NCBI RefSeq assembly: GCF_029227915.1
Contig: NC_079889.1
Span: forward strand, 10,540,001 to 10,604,000
Reading direction: 5' to 3'
Source of the DNA: Hydractinia symbiolongicarpus
Taxonomy: Eukaryota; Cnidaria; Hydrozoa; Anthoathecata; Hydractiniidae
Length of the DNA stretch: 64,000 nucleotides
The notes below the pieces were generated by a model that was not told where the DNA came from, searched no databases, and worked only from the letters and a program-made list of their open reading frames with translations. A program made the translations under genes and the position numbers. Below, one piece after another: positions 45,410-60,400 of this stretch (the stretch's first letter is position 1; each line of letters starts with the position of its first letter).

Positions 45410-48400
45410 CTAAAGTGCATAGGTAGCAACATAAACTTTACTGCCTTACATTACATCAGCAATTTACCTTAGCTAACAAAGTTAAATTTTGTAAAGACGT
45501 ATTACAGCAAAGAAAATTATCCGCGATTCCGCGAAGATTGACTTTGGTGAACGAGTATGGCGTGGAATGTGTACAAATGTTATTTTTGTGAATCATGGCC
45601 AATTATAAAAAAAATGATTAACAGAATTGCAGAAATAAAAAACTTTGGTACGGGTTTCCTCAAAATTAATATTCCAAATAGTTAAGGTAATAAGAAAAGT
45701 AAACAAGAGTTTCAGTTTTACCTGTACCATCGGGTGCAACGCCATCCGTGGGACCATTACCGCAACCATTGTTGGGGCTTGGAGTAGTAACGGGAGCATT
45801 ACCACCACCATTATCTGTACATCCTACGTTTGAACCAGGAGTACCACCATTCGGCGCACCACCGTTAGGAGAACCATTGTTTTGAGTTGTACCACTAGCG
45901 GTACTTCCAACCGGTGTTGTACCATCAGGATTTTGTGCTTCGCCATTGGGAGTTCCACCGTTTGGACCAACAGGTTTGCCATCAGGAGTAACGCCACCAG
46001 GAGCTCCGCCATTTGGAGTCTCGCCATTTGGACCAACTGGCGTTCCATCTGGAGATACACCACCCGAATTTTCCCCGTTTGGAGTTTCGCCATTTGGACC
46101 AACAGGCTTCGCATCAGGTGTAACACCACCTGGACCTTCACCACCTGGACCTACACCATTTGGACCAACCGGTTTTCCATCAGGGCTAACACCACCTGGA
46201 CCTTCACCACTTGGAGTTTCGCCATTCGGAGCAACTGGCTTTCCATCAGGGGTAACACCACCTGGACCTTCACCATTTGGAGTTTCGCCATTTGGACCAA
46301 TTGGCTTTCCATCAGGGGTAACACCACCTGGACCTTCACCATTTGGAGTTTCGCCATTTGGACCAACAGGTTTTCCGTCAGGGGTAACACCGCCTGGACT
46401 TTCACCATTTGGAGTTTCGCCATTAGGACCAACTGGTTTTCCGTCAGGAGTAACACCGTCTGAACCTTCACCATTTGGTGTTTCGCCATTCGGACCAACT
46501 GGTTTTCCGTCAGGGGTAACACCACCTGGACCTTCACCATTTGGAGTTTCACCATTTGGACCAACTGGTTTTCCGTCAGGGGTAACACCACCTGCGCCTT
46601 CACCATTTGGAGCTTCGCCATTTGGACCCACTGGTTTTCCGTCGGGGGTAACACCACCAGGACCTTCACCATTAGGAGATTCGCCATTTGGACCAACTGG
46701 CTTTCCGTCAGGGGTAACACCACCTGGACCTTCACCGTTCGGAGTTTCCCCATTCGGACCAACGGGTTTTCCATCAGGGGTAACACCCCCTGGGCCTTCA
46801 CCATTTGGAGTTTCGCCATTTGGACCAACTGGTTTTCCGTCAGGGCTGACACCACCAGGACCTTCACCATTTGGAGTTTCGCCATTTGGACCAACCGGTT
46901 TTCCGTCAGGAGTAACACTACCAGGAGCCTCACCGTTTGGACCAACTGGTTTTCCATCAGGAGTAACACCCCCTGGACCTTCACCGCTTGGAGTGTCGCC
47001 ATTTGGACCAACTGGTATACCGTCAGGGCTAAAACCACCTGGACCTTCACCATTTGGAGTTTCACCATTTGGACCAACTGGTTTTCCGTCAGGGCTAACA
47101 CCACCTGGACCTTCACCATTTGGAGTTTCGCCATTTGGACCAACTGGTTTTCCGTCAGGGCTAACACCACCTGGACCTTCACCATTTGGAGTTTCGCCAT
47201 TTGGACCAACTGGTTTTCCGTCAGGGCTAACACCACCTGGACCTTCACCATTTGGAGTTTCGCCATTTGGACCAACTGGTTTTCCATCAGGATCAACACC
47301 ACCTGGACCTTCACCATTTGGAGTTTCGCCATTAGGACCCACTGGTTTTCCGTCTGGACCAACACCGTTTGGAGTCTCACCATTAGGGCCAACTGGTTTT
47401 TCGTCTGGGCCAATACCATTTGGAGCCTCACCATTAGGACCAACTGGTTTTCCGTCTGGACCAACAGCGCCTGGGGCCTCACCATTAGGGCCAACTGGTT
47501 TTCCGTCTGGGCCAACACCATTTGGAGCCTCACCATTAGGACCAACTGGTTTTCCGTCTGGACCAACAGCGCCTGGGGCCTCACCATTAGGGCCAACTGG
47601 TTTTCCGTCTGGGGCAACACCATTTGGAGCCTCACCATTAGGGCCAACTGGTTTTCCGTCTGGGCCAACACCATTTGGAGCCTCACCATTAGGACCAACT
47701 GGTTTTCCGTCTGGACCAACAGCGCCTGGGGCCTCACCATTAGGGCCGACTGGTTTTCCGTCTGGGCCAACACCATTTGGAGCCTCACCATTAGGGCCAA
47801 CTGGTTTTCCGTCTGGGCCAACACCATTTGGAGCCTCACCATTAGGGCCAACTGGTTTTCCGTCTGGACCTAAACCATTGGGACCAACTGGTTTTCCGTC
47901 TGGGCCAACACCATTTGGGGCCTCACCATTAGGACCAACTGGTTTTCCGTCTGGACCAGGTTTATCACCATCAGCTGGACCTCCCGGACCTCCGTCTTGT
48001 TTGCTCTGTCCGGCTGCAGCTTCTGTTGCTCCTGCTACACCACCGCCAGCAGATACATCAGTTCCACCTGCACCAGTTTCACCGCCACCTGTTTCTGGCT
48101 CACCAGCTGGTTTTTCAACTTTACCGCCTGGCTTTTTACCCCCATCTGGTTTTGCAGCACCTCCTTGCTCTGGTGCACCGGCCGAACCACCCCCAGTGTC
48201 ACCTCCTTGTGAGTCGCCTGCTGAAGCACCTGTATTTGAAGTACCAGGTTGTCCAGCAGTTTCTGATGGTACACTTCCTGTTTGGACAGTGTTGAGAACA
48301 GTAGTGGCAAGATTAGCACCGCCATCACCACCCATAGATGTCAACGAGATTGTAACAGATTTTGGTAAGCCGTTTACAACTAAAAAATAGATATAAAAGT

Positions 48401-51400
48401 TAATATGTATAAGTTACATTAAACAATCACGATAAAAGTTTGTTTTTTGTTTCGTTTTTTGTAAACAATACTTATTTGTAATATTTAACAGGTGTGACTA
48501 AGTTAAAATTCCCCAAGAAATTTTCTAGCTCAGTGTAAATAAGAGTATATGGGTAATATATTTATTTATAAGGTAACATTCAACTTACTCATCGTTAAAC
48601 CAAATTGTATTCTTGCAATAAACACTGCTAAATCTCCAACAGTTCCAGACAAAGCCAGTTGTCCAGTAGTAGCGCAAGTTGATAACTCTTCTTGACTGTA
48701 CTCATCACCAAGACCTTAACAAGAAATCAATAAAATAATATGTGCAAATAAAATATCTTCCAAATTCCACTTAGACTCACGATGCTGGAAATTATAAACA
48801 TCAAAAACGAAAAATACATATGAAACATGGAATACTATTGAACATCGGCAAATAAATTTTGCGGAATTTATTTTTCGGATACCTTAAATACGTTTTATGA
48901 CTGTTAATGGCTTAACTTAATGACATTTATGAAACACGCGTCTCATATCTTAAATAAGGTTAGGAGATTTGACTTAACAACTGCGTTTAAAAACGTTTTC
49001 GGTTATTAATAACTCTTAAATATTTTTGTTTTAATCAACCGCAAATTCTATTCGCAATGTCATATTTCTCAAAGACGTTCAATCATTCACAATGTTTACG
49101 TGGCACGTACCGACAGCTGCTAAAGTTAAACCAGATCCTTTGAGTTGTTCTGCTCCTTTACTTATATCATCAGCAGATTTGGAACGAGAAATCAATAACA
49201 CTACAGATTTCTTATCGCCTTTAAGTTGAGGAGCAAGTGTTTTTTTAACAAACATCAGTGCTTTGCCAGTTTTGCAGGTGCTGCTAGGTTGTGGTTTCAA
49301 CTATTAAAAAATACAATTAGTTTACATTAAACGAGATGTTTTTCAAGACAAAACCACATTATATTTTAATAAGCTATCGGTGGCAACAAACAAACACAGC
49401 ACAAATAGTTTGCTAGATTTTTAAAGCTATTTAGACAATAGTTAATGCAAAAAAATTCTTTCAACCGCACAAATGACAGTGACAAAATACTAGACAGGGA
49501 AAGTCCACCGTTTAACATTTTCTACAAGGTACATCAAAAAATGTTGAAACAGTACACTTACTTGTTTTAGAGCTTCTTGCACTTCATTTGGGTTCGAAAA
49601 GGTTTTTGCATTGAACACAGTGCTGGGTTCTCCTCCGAAGGATATCAAAGTAACTGGGGTTTCTTTCAATTTAAATAAGCCAATTACGTTTGCAATGAAT
49701 CGAATCAAAACATCCATATTCTCTTTCTTTGTAGTATCAACAAGTATGATTAAATTGACAGCTTTCATACCTATGAATACGAATGATAACAATGGTAATG
49801 TCTGTCGCCGCAATCATACCTTTAATAATTGGAGGTATAATTTTTATATATTCTGCTCTTTTATATTGTGCCATAAAGAAATACAAAATTCATAGGAATT
49901 TTATCACACAAATATTTGCACTTACCTTCTGGTTTTACGCCCTGAACCATTTTTGACCAGTCCCAACTTGTTTGAAGTTTACCAATTGATTGAGTAGACG
50001 AACTTGCAATAAAAGATCCTAAAAGAAAATGTAATGCATAACCATTAGCGCAATGTGTCCACTGTGCTCGTCAAATAAAAAAAACATTCTTTCTGCAGTC
50101 CTAAATTATGAATTCACTGTGACTTACCTGATGGTGGGGATAGTGGCGGTTTCTCAGCTGGGTCACCTGGTGGTGAAATAGGTTGTGGACCAGTATCTGG
50201 TTGTTGTTGTGGACTTTTACCCGTAACTGAAGAGAAACAAAGAGGATTTGTATACGTTTTAGAAATTTTGTACCTATCGTCTTCAATAAAGTAAAGTATT
50301 AAAAAAATTCTGTACATAAATCCACTCTAACCTTTGACCAACGAATTTTGAATTTTAACCATAGATGTTAACAGGCCCTTCCATTTCGTAGTTAAGAAAT
50401 AACGAGAAATAGTTTTCAGTTCTGAGTTCTTGATGTCTTTTCCAATACCAAGTGCAAAAATTGAGATTCCCTTTGACACAAGTTTTTTGGCAGGTGTAGC
50501 TACATCATCGTCGCTTTTTCCTGTCGTTAGTAAAAACAGAATCTTTTTGCCTCCTGGAGCTGAATTAAAAATCTCTTCGAATGAAGATATGGCAGATCCA
50601 GTTTTTCTTCCCTTGTCACCACTATACGAAATAGCTGAACAAGCAGTCTGCATAGCTGTCATGTCAGTGTAACGTCTGAAATAAAATAACACATTATAAC
50701 TCTAGCTGTAAGTCCAGTGGGAAACCACGGGGTTGTTTTATGCATCTGACTATGAACTCAGCGATGGTACTGAATCAATAATCGCATTTGTTATATAGTT
50801 CACTAATACTTCATGTGTCCTTAAGCACGATTTTGTTGTCGTGCACACAAGTACGAATGGAGCTATTATTAAGATATAGCACAATTTTGCAGGAACACAG
50901 AAACATATAAGATAATAAATGCAGACACAAGGAAAAGGAAGGACTGCAAATAAGGGAACAATTCAAGTTCTTCGCCCATCAAAGTACTAAATCCAGTACT
51001 ATATAGATAAACCGCCGTAACCCTTACCTAAACATAGCCATATCTTTGTTGACAGTTGTTCCATAGGTGACAATAGATGCTGCAGTGCCAGGTTGAAACA
51101 GCTTATAAACATTGTAGACTAATTTTTGTAAAACATCAAAATGGTGGGTGTTTGTTCCGTCGATTAAAAATCCAACCGATGCCTTGTTTACAGCTAAATA
51201 ATAATAATAATTAACGTCTTATTTTTTTTTGCATGCTCGTTTCTTTCCGTGGTTGTTGTCACTGTTTAATTTCTATTGCAGTAACAGTAGTAGAGAGCCT
51301 GATGGAAAAATGCTTAGAAAACAAACTAACCCATGTGAAGAGTACAAAGTGAGCATTAAAAAAAGTGATGTCAGAGCTGCAAAATTTAAACGTGCAACCG

Positions 51401-54400
51401 TTTTGGAAATTCTGGATACTATTCTACTTTATATGAATGCTAAACTGGCATGTTTCTCATGTTTAAAATTTGATGAACTAGAAAAAAACAGAAATCTTCT
51501 ATTGGTCAAAGTGTATCCTCTAACATAGAATTCTCATAAGCGGCACCTACCTCCGTAAGAAAATGAAACACCAAATGTTTTCCACGTCCACGTTTTGACA
51601 ATATCAGACTTTTTACAGCTTGTGTGTCCAGACTTTCCAGTAGCTTTGGAGACAGTACCGACAACTAAAATATTACGATGCGCTTTATAAGACTTTCTTG
51701 TACAGCAACATCCGTCTTGAAATACTTGTTCACTTATACAGATACTCCTCTTTCGAGATTGGGAAAGATCTCATTTTGGAATGTGCGTACATCCATTATT
51801 AAGATCATAATATTCATCCAATAGTTTGGTGACAATTCAAAACTAATATCCAAAACAAAAATGATAAAAATAGAAAACAAAAACAAAAAATTATCACTAA
51901 CTTGATGCGGTGGCTGCTTGTATGTTGCCAACAGTCTTGGCTAAGCCAGTTGGAGATGATTGAAAGATAGTAGATGATGAAAATGCGATTGATGACAAAT
52001 CCTTTGGACTAGCTTTTGGACTAACGCCACATGCCATGGCTTTAATACCAAACTTCCTCAAGGAGCTTGCTGGAGCAGCAACGTTATCTGCAGATGGTCC
52101 TTGTTGTAGAACGTAGAGAACATTTGGATTTCCTGGTGGAGCTTGGCTGAAAGCTTGCAACTAAACAATAACATGTCAGAAAGTCGGTTAGGAGGGAAGC
52201 TTAACCATCTCCGCTTATAATATTGTAAAAATATGGAAGTGTTTTGTTTTTAACTTTATGCTTATAAATGTAAGATAGTCGTAAAAACTTTAGCCTTTTT
52301 TAGTAGAAACTCCGCTCAATTATATATCACTTTACTGGTAGCCAGAAAATCATTTTAATTAACTCATAAAAACATGTAAAGTACAACAAATCTGTATTTT
52401 TTTTTCTACTGACCATTGATTGCAATGCTGCACCAGTCTTTCGTACTCCATTCGCAACCTTCGGCATAGATAAACATAACTTCTTTATATCTCTTGCATT
52501 TCTCAATTGAACAAAGTTTGCCACTCGGAATGGTTTGGAACCATAGACAATGATGGTAACATACGATCCAGAAAGTGAGTACATTCTGATCAAGTTATAA
52601 ACCATTCTTCGAACAAAACCAAAGTTTTGGGCTTCTACACCATCAACAAGTATACCAATATTAGCCCGTCCAAGATCTAACAAAGAAAGATCAAAGATGA
52701 AATCATAACATTAAAAATGCAGTCATATACGAGCCAAACAAATTTTAGGATATCAACTTTCTATAGCAACTTAGTATTCCACTGCAGAAGTCTTATCGCT
52801 ATATGGTAGACATTGAAATAATCTTACGAATCTCTCTAAATTTATAAAATCATTACTTACATCCATATCGAATTCCTTTCATACCACTTCTCCAATTCCA
52901 TTTTGATTGGACCTTCAGCATAGCGGGAGAGCCAGTTGTTTGAGCCATAGCGTTGCCTGCTCCAGCAACTAAGAGATAACAACATGTATTTTTATAACAA
53001 AAAACTTGTTGCAAACATGTTAATATGAAAAAGTTGCCTGATATTATATATCCAGTAATTCTGTTTTAGCTAGCACTACTGATTCACCAAGTATAGACAA
53101 ATCAATTTTGTTTTCAAAATTAAACATTTTTCTTGACATACAAGATTCTTTTTTTTTTACACCATTGTAAACAAAACACACCTTTCATTAAAGATCCAGT
53201 CATTGTGTTAAAGGTTTGCTTCTGAACCATTGCTGTGATGCCACCAGCAATTGAATATCCAGGAGAGTATGCCACACCTTTCAATTCAGACGATGCAGCT
53301 TGACCTTCTGGACCTGCAGCAACTGTCCATATCCTAATGCCTAAAAACGTTTAAAGAAAAATTAATTTGCATAAGAAACAATTTTGCCGTCAGGTTTGTA
53401 TTTCTAACATCCACAGTGACTTATTATATTGTTATATACATTTAAATATTCTTTACCTATATTTATATGATTTCTTCAAAACAAAACAGTCTGATATAGA
53501 TTAACCACGTTTTTACAACAACAAAAACGCAATTGCAGAAAAACATAAAATATTTTCTTCTTGAAATGCTCTGCTGCTTTATCAGATATATTTTACCATT
53601 TTAACTTGGACAGAGATGTTTAACCAAAGTTTGTATTTTATCTTTTAAACAAAATGACGAAGCAAAAATAAATTAAGTAAATGTAGCACGTTCTCCTTAT
53701 TGACATTTTAGTATATTATTAATTTATTGCAAAATTGTAGAGAAGACATAAATAATGACAATAAAAAGTGCAAGACATGTATAGCATAACTTCTAATAAA
53801 AACAAAAAACGAAAGCCAACTTACCCATTCCTCTGTATTCTTTACCAATTTCAGCCAACTTATCTTTATCTGTAGACGTACCAGTAACCAATAAAAACAA
53901 TAGATTCGGATTATTGTTTTTTGTCTTTTGAGCAGTGAACAATTTCAACATAGACGACAAAGCTGCACCAGTGTTTCTGAATTTTGTTTGGATAAATGGT
54001 ATAGACGCACAATATTTCTAAATGATAAACAATTTGAAAGTTATATACACCATTATCTATAATTTACATATTACATTTAAGAACCCAAGCTTACAAAATA
54101 CTATTGACAGAATGAATCTAATTTTGAAAATGTTATTAGTAAAACCTGAGTATTCTGTACTAAAATTAGCAAAACCGAGCAAAAAATAAGCAAAACAGAC
54201 AGTGCTACATTCTTATAGACTGAATTTACCTGAATTTCTTGTGGACTGATAAAGGTTACCCAACTGGCAATTCTGTATTGATCACGACCATATGCCATGA
54301 TAGTGACATAAGTTCCTTGAAGTTGGAAAAGTCGAATGTAATTATATACGTATCTTTGAATGAACATGATAAGTTCTGAATTGGTACCATCAATAACGAA

Positions 54401-57400
54401 TGCAAGATTTGCACGGCCAATACCTACAAACATAAAAAACATGATCAATGGATATTGTAATGACGCAAAGAAATTTTTTATCGTATTTCTTACAATATTT
54501 ATATCAATAATTACAATCAAATTATTTGTGACGACCATAAACATTTGTCTTATAAATTTGTCCTATAAATTTTTCCACGGGTAACATCATAACATGAATA
54601 TTTAATATTTATCATAAATTTGTGTTTAGGATCTGTCTAGAAAAACACAAGGTACAAAAAGTCTCAATGCTGTGATTTAAGTGATTTATATGTGACGTAT
54701 TGACTTTGAGACAATAAATTCTTACTTCCATAACGTAAACCAATGTATCGATACCATCCCCAAACTCGGAACCACCATTCTAAAAGGGAAGAATAATTCT
54801 AGTGTATGATGAACGCATGACTATGTGACATTATAAACTAAATTCGGAAAAACCATCAAATAGAAGTGTATTTTAGTGTCATTGAGTGGCTGCCTTTTAA
54901 AGTTAATGCTTTTCATTGTATCAGATGGTATAAAAACAAATCGCATTATTGTGTTGCAGTTTACAGAAACAGAAAGTCGATTATTTCGTTTTACCTTTGT
55001 GTGAATGTCCATGATGATGTGTTGCATGCATTGATGATACACCAACTTGAATTCCCAACCCTTTGTGCAAAAGATTAGAACATGAAAAGAGAATTTTTTG
55101 CTTTCTTAACTTTAAAAGGCAAATTAAGTGTATATTACATAAATGAACCCTGTATATATAAATAGATGGTATATAGCCAATTCCAACTTTAAAATTTATG
55201 AATTAACTTTCACAAATGCAGTTTCTTTATTTAGAACACAACAACGACATATGTGTTTTAACTTACATCTCGAAAATCGACGTTGAAATATAAGAAAGAT
55301 CGAGCCTCTACGACGTCGCCTTCCACCGATCCTCAGACCTCGTCCACCCATGACTATCGATTTGTAATTTCTTGCCATGAAAATACGTGGTCTCTTCGTA
55401 ATTGTTTGAAGTTCAGACAAGCTAGCACCAGAGCCAAGAGAGATGATGAAAATCTTAACACCTATAATCAATTGAAACATATTCATATATCATCTGGTGT
55501 CTTTTTTTCTATAATTGTGATATCTTTTGTTAGTAACAATTTGCAAAAAAGGCTTGTCCAATTATATAGCACAAATGGTGTCTAAACAATAGTGAACTTG
55601 AACTAATATTAAATGTATAACTGCTAAAATAAGATCTATACCTAATGTTCTGAATTTCTTTCCATATTCTGTCATCTTTCCTTTATCACCTTGAGATGCA
55701 CCTTTTACGAACAAAAACAAAATCATTTTCAGCTTGGCTTTTCCTTTTACAGCTTCGTAAAGTTTATAATAGTGTTCCAAGGCTTCGCCTATCTTTCGTC
55801 CACCAGTGTTAGGCTTGATAGCTTGACATTTAGCTTTTATTTCAGCACTAGACTTGAATGTTTGGAAATCGTTAAGCTAAAAACAAAAAAGACATTCATT
55901 ATATCGATTTTCAACAAACCAAATAATAAGAAGGTGAATTACAGAACCTCACACAATTTAGAGCTCTGGCATTACATCAGAATTTTGAATTAAAATCAGA
56001 CCAGCATAACAAAAAATAAGGTCATAATAAAAGCTATTTTTTAGGAAACTTTAAAACCATTTAGAAAAAATAAAGGTTTACCATTGTCACAGTGGGTCCA
56101 TACGTAGATATAGAAATATAAGAATTTCTCTTAAACATAAGTGCAAGATTATATACAAAACGTTGGATCATTGAAAGATGTTTTGAAATGGATCCATCAA
56201 TTAAGAAACCAATGCTAGCTTTTCCAACAGCTGAAAGAAATCAATGGATCAAGTAATGGTTAATAATTATATACATAATATTTAGGAAGAAATATATTTT
56301 ATCAACTGTATATCATAAAATAAAAGGTTTATTCAAGAACTTTTATAATTATAATCTTTTTATATGAAATTTTTATACAACCATTTCCCGCAGTAACAAC
56401 GTGTGATGATAATTTTAAATAAAGAAAAAAGAAACATAAACCATAAAAAATATATAAAATAAAAGTTAATTCACTATGTCTTTCACATAACAAATTTAGA
56501 TCATGTTGATTCTTCCTTTTTTAATTTTTTATAAATAAAGAACATTCTCTATAGTTTTTATTATAGTAAAATTGTGGACAATAATATTCCCTTTGGTTGT
56601 TGACAGCAGGCAGACAAGCAAAAAGGCAAAATTCACATTTTCTTACATAAAAAACCCACTTACATTCATATTTAAATCCTGGCAAATATCTTCTCCAGTC
56701 CCATTTTACTAATCTTGTCTTAAATCGAATTCTAATTCTACCCATTCGGTGACCCTTACGTCCTTTAAGTCGTATCATTTTACCACCAATACGAAGCAGC
56801 TTTCCACTGGTTTTAAACATTTTTCCACCTTTTCTTCCTCGCATTCTCCATCCCATTTTGCCACCCATTTTCCAACCCATCTTTCGACCCATTTTACCAC
56901 CCATACGACCACCCATTTTTCCACCACCCCATTTCCCAGCTAATCTCATGCCTTTAGACAATCTCATTCCTCCTTTACCACTAATTTTGGCACCGTATCC
57001 ACCAATTTTTCCACCAAACCTTCCACCCATTTTTCCACCAAACCTTCCACCCATTTTTCCACCGAATCTTCCACCCATTTTTCCACCAAATCTGCCACCC
57101 ATTTTTCCACCAAATCTGCCACCCATTTTTCCACCCATTCTACCACCATATCCACTAACACGTCCACCACCCATTTTTCCACCATAACCTCCCCGACCAC
57201 CAGTCATTTTTCCACTCATGTTTCCTCCCATTCGTCCACCATAACCCGCACGTCCACCACTTATTCTACCACCACCGCTTATTCTTCCACCACCGCTAAT
57301 TCTACCACCACCACTAATTCTTCCACCGCTGCTAATTCTTCCGCCACCACTCATTTTTCCACCGTAACCTCCACGGCCACCGCTAACACTTCCACCACTC

Positions 57401-60400
57401 ATTTTTCCACCATAACCTCCACGGCCGCCTCCACTCACTCTCATGCCACCTCCACTTACTTTCATACTACCTCCACTTACTCTCATTCCACCTCCAGCTG
57501 CACCACCTGCACCAGCTCCACCTGATCCACTCATGCCACCACTACTACTGCTGCTACTCCAACTTCCACCACCACCGCCAGTCATGCTCATGCCACCTAA
57601 GAAATGAAATTAAACATTAAAGCTATTATAAGATGTTAAAAAGTAAAATTAAAAAATAAATAAATTTCATTATACCTAGAATATTAGATAGAATATTTTT
57701 TTATAATTTAAGAACATTTTTACCACTAAATTTTCTTGAGTGAGTAGTAATATGCAAATACGCTTGGAAGTCGTTGGAGGTCAGAAAAATTTATTTTGAC
57801 AAACTTTATAGGTTTACTTTAAAACATTTTAATCTTCAATAAGAATGTTATTTCAGTTGGCAGACAGTTTTATGTTAGATATATAAGAAATTACCAGCTT
57901 TTAATAAGACACAATGACAGTGGTGGAAAGGAAAAATTAAACTGCTATAAAAATATCATCATTTTAAGCCTAATCGAAACATTTTAAAAGGTTTCTGCAT
58001 GAAAGGAAAAAGCTAAAGAGTGGCGGACAAGTTTCTGTTTGGTTACATTCTTACTGATTGCAAAGGTTTTCACTATGACTTTAAACTGGTGTCCTAAGCT
58101 GGCTTCAGAAGCACAAAGTATAATTACCTCCACCAGTACTTCCCCACTTCATAGAAGAGACTGTGAGACCACCCATTCCACCACCTTGTTGAGATCCGCC
58201 ATTAACAACATTATCTCTCTCATTTCCAGGAGTCATTTCACCTCCATCTAATTCTAAATTTTAAAAAATTTTGTAAAACATTAATAGAAGTAAAATTAAG
58301 AAGAAAGGAAACTTTGGGTAAACTCCACAGTTGTGATACCACATTGGAGATATTCACCTGCATTTGAAATTAGGATATACAAAGCAAATCAAAAGTAGAT
58401 TAACCAGCAATTAACCTTTGCAATTCTGGTCAATATATGACAACCAATGTAACCGTCAATATTGTTTCAAGTACCTTACTTATTCAGGCAGATCAATAAA
58501 TTGACCATGCTTAATTTTACAAAGATAGACCTATTCTTGAAGTCAAATTCACTGGTAAAACTAAAAATTAAAACTATTGTTGCCCATTTTTTTTACATAA
58601 AAAATGCTTTCAAAATGGTCAACCTTTCTTGAAAAAGTTACTAATACATAGTTTTAACTTATGACCTTATTGAATATAAAACATGCTTGGTTTTGCTCAC
58701 AAGGTGGTATCACTTTGAGGGATAAAGAATTTAATTATGATGTTTTTTGTTTAAAAAAAAAAAAGAATAATGACTGACTTGTACATTCAGTTTTTCCTTT
58801 CAGATAAATTTTCATTTGTGCGAACTGCAGCATTAGTAAGTAAGATCAGATCATTTTTAATCTATATCAAAACTATGGTTTAACCTGAGTAGCCATTCTT
58901 CTTAGTAAAAAAGGCATTGTGTTCAAGTGGAAGCACAAAGGTATGTTAACACCGAATGTGAAATGCCAATATCAAATCAAGGTTCAAAATTCAGTCATAT
59001 TTTACCGGCATTTGGATCATCGTCATTTTCTTCTTCAGAATCTTCATCAAGTGCTTCATCACTGGAATCATCTGCTGGCTCCTCATCATCGTTATCTTCA
59101 TATTCATAATTAGACTCAGCTTCTTCCATATCATGTTCTTCACCAATGTCATCACTACTAAAATCTTCTGAACCTAAAACATTTCATTTCATTTAAGTTT
59201 TTTATTATTTTATCTTGAGCGCTTTTTGTATTATAATGCATTTATTGATTATATAACACATATCACTTTTAAAATACATTTTTTATGTCGTTCTTGTCAT
59301 TATATTCATCTGTTTACAGAAATGTGTATATTTTGGTAAGGTCATTTTTTTCATGTTGTTTTCCATTATATAAAAAATTTAATTTTTCATCTGCTGGCAA
59401 ATTCAAAAATCCAAAAGGACAAAAATTATTGTCAATTTTTTTGCAATGAGCATATTTTTCTGTCGCAAATAATATATTCACGTTTGTTTCTAAACACAAT
59501 TATGAAATATCAAGCTATAACTACTTTTGATTTCACTAAACAAGGATTTTTTATTAGCGATGATAACTTGTGAAAGTGCCAATTTCGATCAGTGGATATT
59601 TTGCTTTTGCTTATTTATTTTTTTTGTACCAAAGTCTGGAAATTATAAGTTATATATTAGTTTCTTTTTGAATGCATATATTTTTTTCTTTGCCTTTTTC
59701 AAATGAAGGCTAATTGATTATTTTCTCTAGGAGTTATAAAAAGAAATTACATTGTCTAGTTTTTGTGATGGAATGTTTTGACCACATTTTTTCAACAGTT
59801 AATTAATCTAATTGAGAATTCCTACCAGAGTAACTACCGGTGAGTTTATGGATGTTTAAAAAGCATTTTAGTTTGCTTAAAAATAATTAATTTATTTCAG
59901 CAAATTCAAGAAATAGTGCCAAACCTTACATTTTACAACAGATTCTACTCAGCCTAAGTGTGAAAGCTGTAAGAGTTTCCTTGTTTTTATACAAAAAAGG
60001 TTCTCCATTATGGCACATTATACATGCATTTTCTTGTCAACATTAAATTTTGGATTAGATATAAAACCTGTTTCTTCTGGAGAATAATTTTTGTCTTCGT
60101 CTTCAAAGTCTTCATCATTATCAAATGATTCTTCGTCGTCTGTGTCATCTTCATCTTCATCATCGTCATTGATACCCTATGTACATAAAAATGATGTTTA
60201 AATTATCAATTAAATGTAATGAATTAAAAAAGCTATAAGCTATAAAAAACAAAATAACAGATGGAAATACAAAAATAAACATATTTAAGAGTTGAAATTG
60301 TTGAAGGTCAGTGTTTAAGATTTATCCCATTCAGTTGTTTATTATCTTATGGATTCCTGTGTTTACTTATATTATTACTCGGAACCTTTGAAGACTTGGT

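Noticed and set aside
46151-47851. 566-codon minus-strand frame rich in Leu/Val/Gln/Met
   Set aside because: Shifted reading of the same tandem repeat. Any frame stays open because the repeat unit lacks stops.
45946-48390. 814-codon open frame on the plus strand opposite the PGN repeat
   Set aside because: It is the antisense reading of the PDGKPVGPNG repeats. The minus-strand frame has splice sites that join a 27-exon gene and a signal peptide; the plus frame has none.
56858-57187. Pro/Phe/Ile-rich plus-strand frame
   Set aside because: Antisense of the GGRFGGKM repeats in exon 6 of the VWA gene.
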